Positions 1-13,100 of a DNA stretch of 64,000 nt are shown here, piece by piece (position 1 is the stretch's first letter; each line of letters starts with the position of its first letter). The DNA is from Membranipora membranacea (Eukaryota > Bryozoa > Gymnolaemata > Cheilostomatida > Membraniporidae). The DNA lies in NCBI GenBank assembly GCA_914767715.1, contig OU612073.1, positions 14,880,001 through 14,944,000 on the forward strand. Direction: 5' to 3'. A model generated the notes under the pieces. That model saw only the letters and a list, made by a program, of their open reading frames with translations, was not told where the DNA came from and did no database searches. The translations under genes were made by a program, and so were the position numbers.

Positions 1-400
1 ACGACATTATATGGCGTATTCTGTCTCCAACCATATAAAGAATTCAATTGTATTTGGGTTCAAGGTTTCGAAATTCAAATATACCGTGAAAATTTTGATT
101 GCTTTGTTCATTAGAATCAGATATAAGTTCTAGATCTCGGAATGTAAAAGTACCAACTAAAATTGACAGTTGCATGTCTAGTCTGGCTAATCTTTGTATA
201 TTCATTTGATTTTGTTCACCCAAAATTCCCATGCGTAATTAAAAATTGACACCTCCCAATTGATATACCATAGGCCTATATGGTTACTGAAGAAATTGAA
301 ATGACAAATAGAATTTATTTGTGTGAATGACCCTTACCATCTTCTTAGTTTGCCGACGTATAATATAGGGATATATGTTTGATTTTGCTCCCATTTGTAG

Positions 401-856
401 GGCCGCAGTGGAATTACCGAGGGCTGGTAAAGCTCCAGGCGTTAAGTTTGTCACTGATAAACCACCGAATGATTACGGAGTTGTCCGGCCTCGTAAGGAT
501 CTTAAAGTAGCCAGTAAGTTAACCCTGCTCTAAGTCTAATCTATGTATGTTCTTAGGCTACAAAATCAATAACTCGACCCTCTCATCTGATCTGCTCGTA
601 CAAAGATGATAGAGTATATTAAAAACTCTAGTTGGAAACTGATACATTGAAAGTGCAAACTCATCAGAAACATTCGTAGTCGATTTCAAGTGCAGTTGAA
701 TTTTGATCATTTATCAAAGCCTAAAATTCCTTGTATTCTCAAACCAGAAGCACTGTTAATAGAGATTTCTTCTAGATGGTTGAATCAACTTAATGATGTG
801 TCTTTTCTTTTTCCTTAGGTAATGGGTCAGATGCTATATTGAGTTTTCTGAACTGA
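401..856 (+). CDS. 3' end of an unrecognised gene (last two coding exons)
   Basis: Two exons, 401-513 and 819-856, join in frame. The first follows a CCATTTGTAG acceptor and ends GCCA|GTAAGT (phase 1). The second follows TTTTTCCTTAG and reads 12 codons to TGA at 854-856. The joined tail is about 50 residues, contains G-V-K-F-V-T-D-K-P-P-N-D-Y and ends I-L-S-F-L-N. It has no cysteine. The upstream part of the gene lies outside the window, so its function cannot be named. A decayed copy of the first exon lies at 13132-13236, which supports it being a real exon. The exon call is moderately sure and the product is unknown. Confidence 0.5.
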
Positions 857-1562
857 TCATGTGACTAAGAGATCATGTGACCAAGAGATCACGTGGCTGG
901 CTGATCATATTTCCATCGGATGCTCCCGGGTTATGTATTATATTGATCCTGATGCCACTGCAACTGATACTACAAGTTACAATGACAATATACAACTCTT
1001 ATCAAGCGAACTCTTATTAAATCACTCCGTCCAAAAACATTGTCTTAACAGTACTTTCATTTAATTTTTTTGCTTCATCCGTCCAATTTACTGAGTTGTG
1101 AAACATTTTGCACAACTACTCTATGATATTGCAAAGCTTGCTAGAAACGGGCTCTGACTGTCACTGCCATGTGTTTTTTTGTTTGAGGTCCCAGTAAATG
1201 GCCTTTATTGGGTACATTATCATGTACATGTAATTATTTGATCTATCAATACACAAAAATATCACACCTCATCTCCAAATAACTTAATATAATTAAGTAA
1301 TTACTGAAGTAATTAAGGGTTCTAATTAGTTTTCACTGACAACTAATCAGCTTGATCAACCCTTGTGGTATGCAGCATCAAATAGCTTGGTATAAAAAAG
1401 AAGCTAAGTAAGTCTAGTGAATTTTTTGGATCTGACGCTTACAAAATGCATTGCAATAATATAAAAAAACTGTTATAAGCAGATCAAATTACTCTCCAAA
1501 TATTTCATCAAGCAATGAACTTTTACTAAATGTCTCTCTGTCCAGGAGGGAAGGCCCGCACA
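857..1562. other. Upstream region of Cys-domain gene 1, duplicated at about 7.23-7.97 kb
   Basis: No gene is seen. A near-tandem AGAGATCAYGTG repeat with E-box-like CATGTG/CACGTG cores lies at 861-895. From about 1060 to 1240 the sequence is recognisably similar to 7350-7560: both contain GGGCTCTGA, then AATGGC, then CATTATCATGTAYATGT in the same order. This indicates that the promoter region was part of a tandem duplication. Confidence 0.5.
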
Positions 1563-1736
1563 TATATAAGGCATCAGATTTGAGTTAGGAACAGTACACC
1601 ACTTGGTTTTCAAAAGCAAAGTCTAGTGCAAGAAAGAGTTTTTGGACACTCCTGAGTAGCAGATATTATCATTCAATATTATCATTCAATTACCTGCTCA
1701 AAGTTTCTTCTACACAGCTGAAGGTTCATCAAAAAG
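1563..1736 (+). promoter_or_regulatory. TATA promoter and non-coding first exon of Cys-domain gene 1
   Basis: TATATAAG at 1563-1570 is followed about 30 bases later by AACAGTACACCACTT, the likely start-site region. A probable untranslated exon ends at 1736 with AAAAAG|GTAAAA. The copy upstream of gene 2 at 7974-8126 has the same layout, with TATAAAT, then AACAGTACACTACTT, then GAAAG|GTAATT. No ATG precedes the donor in a useful frame. The start site is inferred, not observed. Confidence 0.55.
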
Positions 1737-2671
1737 GTAAAATATTCTTCTAAATTCTTACGAATTAATTGTGATATTTAAACTAGTATATATTTTGCCA
1801 ATCATTTATCTGATTTTAATCATTGACCAGGTGTTTTATTGGCTTCTGTAAGCTATGAAGAATTCAACATCTTTCTTATTGATGAAGTGGGCTGCAACCC
1901 AATGGAACTCTCAAAGCCTCAGCCGAAGGGAATATTAGAATATCAAGAACAAATATTCTCTCTTGTCATGGTAGGAGACATAAGGGTTGACCGATTACCT
2001 TCATTCATAGTGAGATTTGATTGAGCAGCTCTGTCGCTTTTAGATTACTGCTGAGGTCCATTCACTTCGGCTAAGATATATAGAAATCAAATTCAACTAG
2101 TGAGACACAGAAGGCGAGTTGTCCCCTTTATTAATGGGAGCAGAAAACTTTAAACTGACAAACAATCATTCGAAAATATAGGTAATACCTTTTGACGATT
2201 GACTCTATGGAGATTGGGGAGGGAAGAAATTGGTGGTTAATCAGATATGTGCTGACAAAGGTAATAAAGGTACTTGGTGCTGCAAGCACAAATAAGTAGA
2301 TTATGTCAAAACGATCAACTGATTTTACTTAGTCTGATTATTATAAAACTCTAAATTTTTTTGGCTGTAAATAAATCTCCACAATATTTGACAAACAGGC
2401 ATGACATTGTGTGGCTATTTGAGATTTTGGCAGTTTCTCTAATGATCAGCATCAACAACCAGGTTTACTGATAAAGTGTGCAACAGAGTGGAAAGGCTCA
2501 GCGCTACGTTCGCCTTCTGATAACTCTGTGTTGTTTGGGAACAGCAACCCTGTCGCGGTGTTATTTCACCCAACACAACCAAAGATTTTCCCAATATAAT
2601 TTACCTTTCTTGATTCTCACTGCTATTTATTTGTAATAAACAGCATTTGAACTTTTTAAATTTTAGATAGA

Positions 2672-3598
2672 ATGAAGTTATATCCAGCTGCACTTGTTCT
2701 TCTATTGGCGGTCGCTATTTCAGCTAAGAGTAAGTTTTTGGGCTGGCAGTTCTGCCATATGACCAAAAGTGGTTCTTACAACTTATCCACTTAGCTTTAC
2801 CTTCCATTTAGATGCCCTTTTTTAAAAAAAATTTGTTGGTGAATCTCATTTCCCAAAGTAAAAAGATGCCTGCATCGCAAAAAAAAATATTATCATGACA
2901 AAATATATCACAGCCACGCCAAACTTGAATTAAGATAAAGACAGCGATATAATAACCTATGAAAGTTGTGGGTCAAAATTGTCACTTTTATTTCAACTAA
3001 TATTTCCACTATCATTTTACTATTATTTCTATTATAATTTCTACTCTACCCTTTATTATCTCAGGTCAGATAGGGCCTGTTTGTTGGCGTGGAAATCACT
3101 GGGTGTATATAAATAATTCAGGATTTCCACAGAACTATAGAGTCAAACATCTATCTCAGTATTATCCTTGGTTATATAACTTTGTAACTGGTCCATACGG
3201 GAATCAAGCAGCTGTCGGTATACCTGGAAACAATCATCTCTACTTTGGTAGATGCCTGTAAGTATAAGCTATACAATGTGCAAACAAACATGTCCCTGAG
3301 TAGCGAGCCCTCAGCCTACTTCAAGACAGTTTTATCTTCCTCTTTACCTTGATGAAACAGTGGATAGGATAGACCTTTTAGTATTATTGAGATCGCAGAC
3401 CAAAAATATTGAAATTTATAAAAAATTTAACGATACCTCCATAATTTAACAATTTTAATGTATGTTGTTCATTCCGATATTTAACTTGATATTGTTTTAT
3501 TTTACAGGCATCTGTGCCGGGTTGAAACTCAGTTCCAGTGTCGATACGCCCAATTTATATATCCTTATCTGTGTGTAATAGCTCCTCAATGTCCATGA
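2672..3598 (+). CDS. Secreted cysteine-rich protein, novel family, gene 1
   Basis: Three coding exons, 2672-2729, 3065-3257 and 3508-3598, join with phases 1 and 2 to give 113 residues. Residues 1-19 form a signal peptide (M-K-L-Y-P then a Leu/Val/Ala core ending A-I-S-A). The mature part has six cysteines: a G-P-V-C start, a middle block L-Y-N-F-V-T-G-P-Y-G-N-Q, then R-C-L-H-L-C, Q-C-R and P-Y-L-C, ending Q-C-P. The C-x2-C-x6-C core and the T-G-P-x-G block are shared with gene 3 at 19679-23782, and the core with gene 2 at 9310-10120. The start ATG sits just after an ATTTTAG acceptor, and a non-coding exon with a TATA box lies upstream. An AATAAA lies at 3801-3806. I do not recognise the domain. 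The C-R-x-x-Q-x-x-Y-P-x-L run faintly recalls Spaetzle-type cystine knots, but the cysteine spacing differs. It is probably secreted; the role is unknown. Confidence 0.78.
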
Positions 3599-6500
3599 AG
3601 ATGATCAAAAGCCTAAACGATGTCTTTTGTTGAACACCGCAATGTTATGTGAATTCAATAGTAAAGACTAAACAAAATGACGAATTGATTTTCTTTCAAT
3701 TACTGCCTCCAAACCAGTGTATTTCTATCTATTTTCTATTCTCTATTTTTAAGAGGCAAATATTATAACGCCAATATTAGTTTCTTTTAATGATGCATAA
3801 AATAAAATTATACTGACGTCAGAGCGTTATACCAATCAATTCAGTACCTGTGTCCAGTACAAAATTTGAATAAGGTGTACAAGGATTAGCCTTACTGTAT
3901 AATGACTGACTGCTTGATATTGATAATTATAGATATTGATAATATACAGCAGCCTAAAACACTCTAATTTAATAATCCATGTCAGAATCAGCTCCTCTGA
4001 AATTTACAATTGCATATTATATGGCTTAAATGTAGGCTACCTTTATTAAACTGCTTGGGGAGGAGGTCACTGGTGATGCTTTGGACTTGCCTCGGTCTTT
4101 TGCCTCCCCTACCATTTTTTCTAAACTATAGCCCTGCAAGTATGTCCACTCTGGGATGAGCCAATGAATAAGAACTTATCTCCACAGAAATATTCATCAG
4201 GCGATGAAATTTTGTTCGTCATTCTTTAATCAGCTTTATTTTGCCACAAGGTTACCTGGTATAACCCTAGACTTGATAACAAACCCAGACATATCTATCA
4301 GTTCAGATTAGTTTGAGTAATAGTATAAGAACTATTTGCAGTATTTTTTTAAATCTTCAATATTATATGTTGAAATTGACTACGATGGAAAAATGATATA
4401 ATAATGAACGCCTACCATTTCAACTTTGCCATCTACTTTGAGAAATTCAGTTTTTTCTGCCTTTGTCTGTAAAGTGACACAGCAACAAAATTTTTATTGT
4501 ACTTTTCCCTTTGATATCTCAGTAGCTTTCCAAAAGTGTACAAAAATACACTGTGTGATGCTGTTATTAGAATCAAAGTATTGTATCATATTATATCCTA
4601 TCAAGGTTATTGGGCAAAGCCAGTTTTGAGGAACCTAAAAACGGATGATGACAAAGTTCATCTGACGAAAAAAAAACATGTTCCTTCCCAGAAAGTACAC
4701 ACTATGAAGTTTATAATCGCAACAAGATTTCATATTCCTGCTTTTTAAATCGTCAGAATTGAGCAGGGCATATCTTGAATACTTATATGAGGTTTTAATG
4801 GACGATGAAAATAGACTGTGACGCACTGGACAAAAAACAGTGATGAGATCGATACCAGCAAAAAATGTCTCGTTGAGCGGTGAATACAAACTACGTGACC
4901 TAATATCTTGCTTAATCTCCATAACAAAACATGCCTGTTTGAGGAGAATCTTTATTCTCCCTACGGAATAAAATGTGAGATCTAACAAACCATGGGTTCT
5001 CAACTAGGATTAAAGTTTGGAACTGGACAGCTGCTAATAATTTGTTTCAATTTTGCTCAAAATCCGACAATTTGTAACAAATACTATATCCTTACTATTC
5101 CATAATTGTTTTGTTTTTATGGTAACATTATTTGTGTTTATCAGTATGACCGTTGTAATCATTTAGTATCCTGCACTGTGTCCTCTGCTACACAGCTGGC
5201 AGGTCGCTTAGGTCATATACTATGGTTAATACAAGAAGATAGAGAACTTTCGGTGACAACATTTTATTCCCCTGTTATTTGAAATCGAACGTATAAATCT
5301 CACTGTAATGTCATTCCTGTAGAAATAATACCTAGTATAGGTGTGTCATCATGTTTTGTGAGATTTCTGACCCGTGTGTCACCAAATTATTCCATTTTTG
5401 CCCAAAACTCCCAATTTTGTTGCAAATATTCTGTAGGAAGTTGTTCCCAGTGCATAACAGTTCAGATGAATATTGCATATCTATTTCAGAAGGAACCATA
5501 GTGTTGCTAAGTATCACAATATTTTGTCAGTGTTCTTGTCCCGTACGTATGGCAGTATGTTATGTTGTATCAATTTTATTATTACTGATCATAAGATCAT
5601 GTTTACAGTATTGGAGATGCACAAGGCTGATAATGCAAGGTACACAATACTTGAATATCTGATACATTGATACATGTACATAAGTAAAAAAATGTGTATT
5701 CTAAATAATGGTGACAAAATACTGAATTACATTAAAAATTACAAATATCTCTGAAATAGTGACTTAGATTGCAGTCCTGTTCTTGATTTTGATTAGATCT
5801 GCATGCCACTATGTGTCAATGATCTACCAGTGGCCGTGTAGGTATGTAGCGGTTGAGTGTCATCGGATTGAACTTTGTTCGTATAACGGAGACAAAATGT
5901 TCTGAGCAGGTCACTGATATCTTTGACTCCGCTAACTGCTTGGCGTGAATCGGTGTTGGTTTGGTTTGGCAGCATTACTCGCCTCTTGTACTTCACTATC
6001 AAACATATTCCTTGCAATACGGGATGGGAATGTTGTTGATAACAAATGCTGATTGTATTGTGAGATTGGAGCTGGGATAACTGTTTTTTTATGCCTATAC
6101 AGTAAAATACATAGGCAGCATTATTTTAGATTCCCTGAGTCAGATGGTTTTTTTATTTAAATGTTTTCTGATTTTACAGTAGGCCTACTTGGTCTGTCAT
6201 GCTGTCACTTTCGATATCCATCAATTCCAATTTAAATACTATGACAATAAAACACTGATCAATTAATGGTTACAAATCTTGAGCAAATATGACGCAAAAC
6301 AGCCTGCCTTTTATGGTTTATGGTTATAATGATATGATCATGGCTCTAATGAAATTAGAAAATGGTGCTAACAACGGGAAGTTATAGGAGATCTTTGAGA
6401 ATAAATTTTGGAGACTTATGAATTTCCTGATCCTAATTCGACTTAGCCATGCCCACAAAGAAAATAGCACAGCAACATCACAACAAAATCTTTTTTATTG

Positions 6501-7229
6501 AGCTGTTCACATTCAGTAACCCGGTAAACTTATGCATATATATACAGTGAAGCTGTTTCTTAGATACATAACCTAAGGTCACCTGAGTTTTTTTCAAAGC
6601 TAAGTCTGTTCTGCTCATGTGCATCGCTGCGGCATGAGCTGATATCTGCAAAATTTAACATTGCTTGAAACAATTTCTCATCTTTAATTTGTCCAAAAGC
6701 TTAGTAATGTTACAGCTGACACTTGTAAACATTTGTCAAGTAGCTTTCCTGAGTTGTGAAGGTCATTACTGGGACATCAGTCTATGAACAATGTTGAAGC
6801 TGCCAGAATTTTCGCTAGATCCAATTACTGACAAAAGATTAAAGAGGTAGTTTCTCCACAAACAGCCATGTGTAATTTACCACTAATACCTGGTTTCATA
6901 TCAATGGAGTACAGAGCCTTCTAAGCATCTGACCTGTGCATGACGTCAGGCTTCAGAATCAATGACACCCTCATGTTTAAACCAATACAAAGATCAAGTG
7001 CATTAAAAACTATAGCATGAAATCCATGATTTTATAAACACTTTCTATTTGGCAAACAGGACGATAACCTGATGTGCCAAAGAAATAAGGGCGAGCAGAT
7101 TTAAAATGTTTTTCAGCCATTTGTATTATGTTAGGTGCCAAAAACCCTTGCCAGTTGGAACTGATCATTGCCATGTCATTGCATGTCATTCATTTTCCTT
7201 TGAATGGGTCAAATTATACAGAGATGTCT
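3599..7229. other. Intergenic stretch between gene 1 and the second duplication unit
   Basis: It contains the gene 1 polyadenylation signal at 3801, a copy of a dispersed repeat at 4045-4140 and a degenerate internal repeat (about 5045-5110 resembles 5385-5450, both with CCCAAAACTCCCAATTTTGTT-like text). Open frames of 60-122 codons exist on both strands but lack splice support, domains or conserved copies. I see no gene here. Confidence 0.4.
4045..4140 (-). repeat. Dispersed repeat copy (family also at 60264-60494)
   Basis: On the - strand it reads GCTATAGTTTAG, then AGGGGAGGCAAAAG, then GCATCACCAGT and CTCCTCCC. The + strand at about 60268-60355 carries the same blocks in the same order and spacing. 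This copy lacks the right half seen at 60 kb, so it is a partial copy of a dispersed, probably MITE-like element. Confidence 0.6.
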
Positions 7230-7973
7230 ATTCTATACTGATCATATGGCTAGCTGATAGTGTTTCGGGCTGATCATGTGTTGGTATTGGTTGCTGATAT
7301 TAAAAGTGCAATGATGTATTAACTATTACCAAACAATCTATGATTAAATTATTCCATCCGACTATTTCACCTTTTTTAATCTGTTTCCATGTCCGTGTAT
7401 GAAACACCTTTCAAAACTATTCAATGATGCTATTCAGTATGTCTATTATCCATTGTTAGAAAGGGCTCTGAGTATTGTTACAAACGAGTGTTTTTTGCTT
7501 ACAACTTGATAAATGGCACTGTGTTTCTGCACATTATCATGTATATGTCATGGTTGAATCTAGGAAGCACAAACAGATTATGACGCAGGCTTGTTTTCAA
7601 TCATTAGTATCCGCATTTGTTGCATCAAGTCATTAAGTCATTCTAAATGCCTTTCTATGATAATAAATCAACATGATGCAGCAATAAACACATTCAAGCA
7701 ACAATGAGACGAGGGTAACGCGGTTATATTCACTGTTTGAAACAGCTAAGCCAATCCGGTCTAAGTGGATTGCATTATTTTTAATATCTAACATTTCAAT
7801 TGTTAGATCTTTTAGTAATAAATTATAAGTCTTTGAACAGCATATTATTATTATTTATTTGATGCAACACTTTACTAGGATCTTGTAGCTGTCACATCAT
7901 GTCTACAAGTTTGTGCAATGTTGCATCAAATAAATAGTTGTTACTGAATATTTTTTGTCCAAGCAGCAGGGCC

Positions 7974-8126
7974 TATAAATACAAAGAGCAACGCCTAAGT
8001 AAAAACAGTACACTACTTTTTCTTGTCAGAGAGAGAGCGTGTTTCCAGACATTTTTGTGATATCAGATATACAACCTAACAAGGGGACAAATCTTAACAC
8101 TGAGGACTCAAATCTTCCTCCGAAAG
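7974..8126 (+). promoter_or_regulatory. TATA promoter and non-coding first exon of Cys-domain gene 2
   Basis: TATAAAT at 7974-7980 is followed by AACAGTACACTACTT and a probable untranslated exon ending at 8126 (CGAAAG|GTAATT). It matches the gene 1 promoter in order and spacing, about 6.4 kb away, so it is a duplicated promoter. No ATG is found in this exon. Confidence 0.5.
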
Positions 8127-8900
8127 GTAATTTATCTTCTCATATCTAATAGGCTTGGTTATTTAGATCTTAGATTTGTGTCCAAACAACCCGCCTGTTT
8201 ATTGCAATGTCCATTGTCTCCATCATCGTCTTCCTGTAGCACTGGGCAACTGTGCATACGCTGTTGGCTTTAATAACGTCGAAGTACAACCGGGACCTTG
8301 CAGTCCTTTCTGACCATCTATATTTATTAACTAATGGGAAAATGTGTTATATTTTGTGCAAAAACAAGAGAACAGAATAATAGGCCCTTTAGCAGTAAAA
8401 ATAGATTATTTGAGCAACCTTTGTTTAAAGCCAGAGAGTTTGGAATTTGGAAATTGATTTTAATTGTACACAGCTATACCATTTAGGTTGAGGTTTGATG
8501 ACATGTAAAGATTAAATTTAGCTTTGAGTAATAACCTAACTCTTATCTTCTCACTATAAAAATGATGCGACAGTATTTTGGCAACTGAAATGCAACTGTG
8601 CTGCAGCAAGAAATCGGTAACTCAGGTCATCGCATCCTCTGTACATTTTTTAAAGATTGACTCATCTGCATGCTGCAGGCGGAACAGGCCTTTACTACAC
8701 CATTTTCATCTTTGTGTCTCCACCGAAATTGATTATTTTTGAGAGTAAGATTTCTGATTTTACCTGAACGTTATAAATAGTTTTGTTATGACTCTTGTTT
8801 TTCAGGCGTTCAGGATACACAATACTGTATACCATTTAAAACATAAGAATTGAGGTTTTAATAGTCTACTGTTTTGACTAAACTACACATAAATACTACA

Positions 8901-9285
8901 TACATATATATATATATATATATATACACACATTTGTGCAATAAAGTGTCATATATTATATATCCCAAAACCCTGGACAATGAGTCATTCATATATATAT
9001 ATATATATATCTGAAACTGCCCAGTAAGGCACATCTTTGCATTGGAGTTGTCCGACCATGTCAGGCTATTTTATCTACCATTAATTACTATTGGGTTAAG
9101 GATGCCCAACATGATTTTTTAAGAGGATTTAAGACATGATCTTTTTGTGGGTCATATAAAATGACTTATTTTTGAGTGACACTTAGTTGGGGCCAAATAC
9201 ACACAGATGACACTTAAAAGCACAGATTTGAATCTATATAAATAAATACAAACATATTTATAAATATATATATATATATATATGC
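8901..9285. repeat. Three (TA)n microsatellites upstream of gene 2 exon
   Basis: Runs of TA dinucleotides lie at about 8903-8927, 8992-9011 and 9262-9285, with CA extension in the first. They occupy the place where, by comparison with gene 1, the signal-peptide exon would be expected. Confidence 0.85.
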
Positions 9286-9309
9286 TAATATATATCTACA
9301 TGATTTCAG

Positions 9310-10120
9310 AGCTTCCTGTTTGTTGGAATGGAACCAGCTATAGATATGAGTCAATAGAGGAATTTCATGTGAAACATCATGAAGCTAAGACGACTATCTA
9401 TAGAGATCTGCTAGAGTTGTATCCTGATATGTTTGAGCGTAGACATGTCACAGACGGGCGTCTGTGGGCTGTACTCTTCCCTACAAAAAGTGGATCACAC
9501 CCATACTACAAAAGATGTGTGTAAGTAGATTATATATGAATTACAGGTGTAAATACAAACTAATGTTAAGATTAGCTTGGTTGTTTAGTTTGCTAGCAAT
9601 AATTTTATTTAGCTAAATCAATATGTTGAGTGCATGTTAGCTACCAATAAATTTCACTATTTCCAGCAATTATAAAAAGGCTTCTGCAATTAGTACTCAT
9701 GCAAGCATGTTACCTGTGTAGGCCCCCAGCGGCCCTTATCCTATTTGTATTCAATTTCCATTTACTGACTCAATGGACAGGAAAAACAAATCATAAAGAT
9801 TGAAGTTTATTTGTGACTTATTACGAACACTTCCCACTGCAGCATAGCTTATCACTTTATAAACCATCATGATGGTGTTCATATAGTTTTGTTATCCACA
9901 GATTTCTATCTTTTATATTCTCACTTAACTTTTATGTTTTCCTTATGGATGATAAAAATTGTATAATAATGTCAACACTATAAATGTTAATACTGAAGAC
10001 ATTTTGTTATTCTTTAGGCAGGAGTGCTGGTTTGCAAAAGAGTTTGAGTGCAGATCCATGCGCTTAACTGATAATCTGCGTTATTGTATCATATCTTCAG
10101 TATGTGTCAATGAAGACTAA
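9310..10120 (+). CDS. Cysteine-rich protein, novel family, gene 2 (5' exon not found)
   Basis: Exons 9310-9520 and 10018-10120 join at phase 2, as in genes 1 and 3, giving about 103 residues to TAA. The first exon begins at phase 1 after TGATTTCAG and reads L-P-V-C-W-N-G. It ends K-R-C, and the second reads Q-E-C, then F-E-C-R, then R-Y-C-I and S-V-C. The C-x2-C-x6-C core is kept, but the T-G-P-x-G-x-Q block of genes 1 and 3 is replaced. No signal-peptide exon with a phase 1 donor could be found between 8126 and 9310. An in-frame ATG at 9282 would give only a short, Tyr/Ile-rich leader and destroy the acceptor. It is therefore either a diverged gene with an unseen first coding exon or a 5'-truncated one. 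AATAAA lies at 10579. Confidence 0.62.
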
Positions 10121-13100
10121 GTTCGTAAGTAACAAGTTGAACACAGAAGCAGATCGAAATTTAGGTTCATCTCTCTCGGACAATCCACATATATAGTGTG
10201 ATCTCAATCAGGAACTCTCCCGGAAAAGGCCAGGAAAAAAAGTAGATATTCGATTAGAAATTACCCGTATGTATATCTGTCTATCTTTAAATTATATCAT
10301 TATTTTATTAACAAATTATATTAGAATAATACATTTATCTTTACTCTTTGAAGTGACCCTAGATATTTAATAATCACAATCAGCTGATCATTTCTCAAGT
10401 GCATTTCCCTAATAAGCAAACCTCAAAACTATATTGCATTTTTTACAAAGTCAAAGAAAGATCATCGTTTTACATTGACTCTATCATTTTATAATGACTC
10501 TATCATTTAAGTCTGTTACAGAATATAATGTGTTTAAAACTATCAACTGTCAGCAATCACTAGCTATCGATGCCAAGCAATAAATTTTATATGAAAATTA
10601 ATAAAACCACTGATGCATTTTTCGTGACAACATAGGATGTGTTTTCATATACATATAGTTCAGTATCAATAATTGGGAGAATGAATACATTAGAGTCCCC
10701 CTAAGAAAATTACATTTGATCATAATCAGATCATCAGTTTTTGATGATAAGCTCCTTGTAATTAATGTTTTAGGGTTCCACGATTAGATTTTCAAAACAT
10801 AACATGTGATTTTTTCTATGCAGAAAGCCTTAAAGAACAACGAAAAACAATATGTGTATTACTGGTAGTAGAACTTCATTATCATCCGTAATCTATACCA
10901 TAAACCTGCCAAACTGCCATAAAACTGCCCGAAATCCCGAAATAACATAATTTGACCTTTAGTTGACGATTCAGTTATCTTTGAGCTATACAGACGTTGC
11001 TCAATGTCATATTGTGTATTTTAGAAGAAGAAGTTACTGATTGTGTCATAGCAAGGAGTAACAGGGGAGTAACAGTAATAACTTCGCTATTACTCCTTGG
11101 TCATAGTGTAGAGTCATGTATTCTTGAGCGCAGAGAAGACAACTCATAACACCACAGTTTCACATTTTCTCTGACTCATTCGTATTTCGGGACGATTCAA
11201 ACAAAGATGCTAGACTGAAAGGCTTGAGTTCTATCGGTCTCTGAGGTCTGAACCCAGGTTGATTCAAGTTACCTCAGCCAGCCCTTCCTCAAAGACAAGA
11301 CATGTGAAATCAGAGATTTAGCTGTACTGTAGCCACTGTATGCGTTTAATAACTATAATGTTGAACATATTGCTAGTATATGCTAGCAAAAGTGAGGGAG
11401 GATGTCAACTAGTCTCTGTTAGATTGTGGTACATGATTTGAAAAGTAGCCCTGGCACACAACCTGTTCATTTCCAGAGACTATCTGACAATGGTTGTCAA
11501 GATGAATGCCTTCCTGTCCATCATGGCAAAGTTAAAGCAGGAGGAAATACTTTATAAACACAACAGCTAAAACAAACATGTCAACATGTGACACACGACT
11601 TAGCACAAGTCAGCACAGCAGCTCAACACAACTCAGAAGAAGCCGAGGTGGCCCAAGCCACCCCATAGCAGTCCAAAGCACCCTAAACAAAATTAGAAAT
11701 AGAAAATTGACCATGGTTAGGATCTTATAATACATCATATACTTTCTTGATTAGCTCAACAGAATAAAAATAACTGGTCTTTGTTATTGATACCCTGTAT
11801 CATCATGATGTACAGGTTGGATGAGTAATGGTTGCACTACTATACTCATATCAGATGTTGGATTGGATGAACCTTGGGTAAACTCACTTAGCCTCTATTA
11901 GGATATTTTGGCTAATAATTGATTGATGGGCGGATTGCACTTTATTTGGGTTGATACTGTATACGGATAATCTTGATTAATGGAGCTCAGTCCAGAGATT
12001 TTCGCAACCTAGCCTAACCTTCACAGTCTGTCATTGTCTGCCGTCCTCCACATGAATGTTGTAATTATGTTCCCATTGTCCATTCGGTTGTTACATTCTT
12101 TTGCTGACCACATTTTGTAACAATTTGATTCCATTTCCAATTCCAATTCCAATTTAATTTCAATTCCAATTCCAATTCCAATTCAACATCCACAGAAGAT
12201 CCACAATTATTGCAGTTTTATTCAGCTGAATGCGGATGCTATAGGCTGTAATATGGTTGCTACCAGCAAGCAAATAGCTCATGTTGGTGGAAGAGGAAGA
12301 GGAATTGTCAAGCATCAGAAAAAGACCAGCTCAGTTGCCTACTAGTATTCTTCAGAGTTTCCAGCTTGTGCCCGATTTCGTAGGCTTCCGGACACTGCAG
12401 CTTTTCTCGGGTCATTTAGAAAGCCAAATTGCATGCACAGGTATAAAATGTATCCTCTACTACAAAGACACTTGGGTGGAAATCATCTTAGCCTTTAGGC
12501 TGGCAAGTTTAACCTATCATATGTGTACAATAAAAGGGTTAAACCCTTTCCCCCTTTTCCGCAATCAACCTGATCATCTATTAAACTTGATACTTTATGC
12601 TACGTAACAAATTTGTGCCATCCTGGCCCTAATATGTGATTTGTCATGATGTTTTCTGTACCACATCAGAATGAAAGTTAGAGTTGTATGCTACTGGTCA
12701 AAAAGTTGCCTATGAAACAAGAAACGGTTTTCAATGTTCTCACATCTGATCAACAACGATAAGACTGAGTTGTATTGTTTTGGTAGTGCCACTGCTTGTT
12801 TCATTACCCATCATACTACTTTAAAAGGATATGCCTAAACCGGATCCCCTTCCTACATTACCTCTTAGTTACCAAATATTGTAGTTGAAGTACCAACCCA
12901 CATATCCTCTTAGAGTCTTTATTCTCACCTGGCTGATAATTTGCATATCGTTCACCAAAATACCCCATGCGTTATTGAACCTCATTTTTAATGTGTGATT
13001 TATCGGCTCATATAGAGAATTTACACTCCAGACTGAGAATAATTAATACAGTTTGTTTGTGAATGACACATATTAACCTTTGAGGTTGTCTGCATTTGAT

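Noticed and set aside
3065-3598. Firm assignment of the Cys domain to the Spaetzle/neurotrophin cystine-knot family
   Set aside because: The C-R-x-x-Q-x-x-Y resemblance is short and the C-x2-C spacing and cysteine number do not match; kept only as a hypothesis to test.
4635-5003. 122-codon open frame on the - strand
   Set aside because: No domain, signal peptide or splice support; overlaps another frame and a degenerate repeat region.
8901-9285. Regular repeats as a CRISPR-like array
   Set aside because: They are simple TA microsatellites in eukaryotic DNA, with no spacer-repeat structure.
9282-9524. ATG at 9282 as the start of gene 2
   Set aside because: It would use the microsatellite edge and the acceptor as coding sequence and gives no signal peptide. 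The AG at 9308-9309 matches the acceptor position of genes 1 and 3.
12281-12607. 108-codon + strand frame starting with an acidic run
   Set aside because: The acidic start comes from a GAAGAGGAA repeat, and there is no conserved motif after it.
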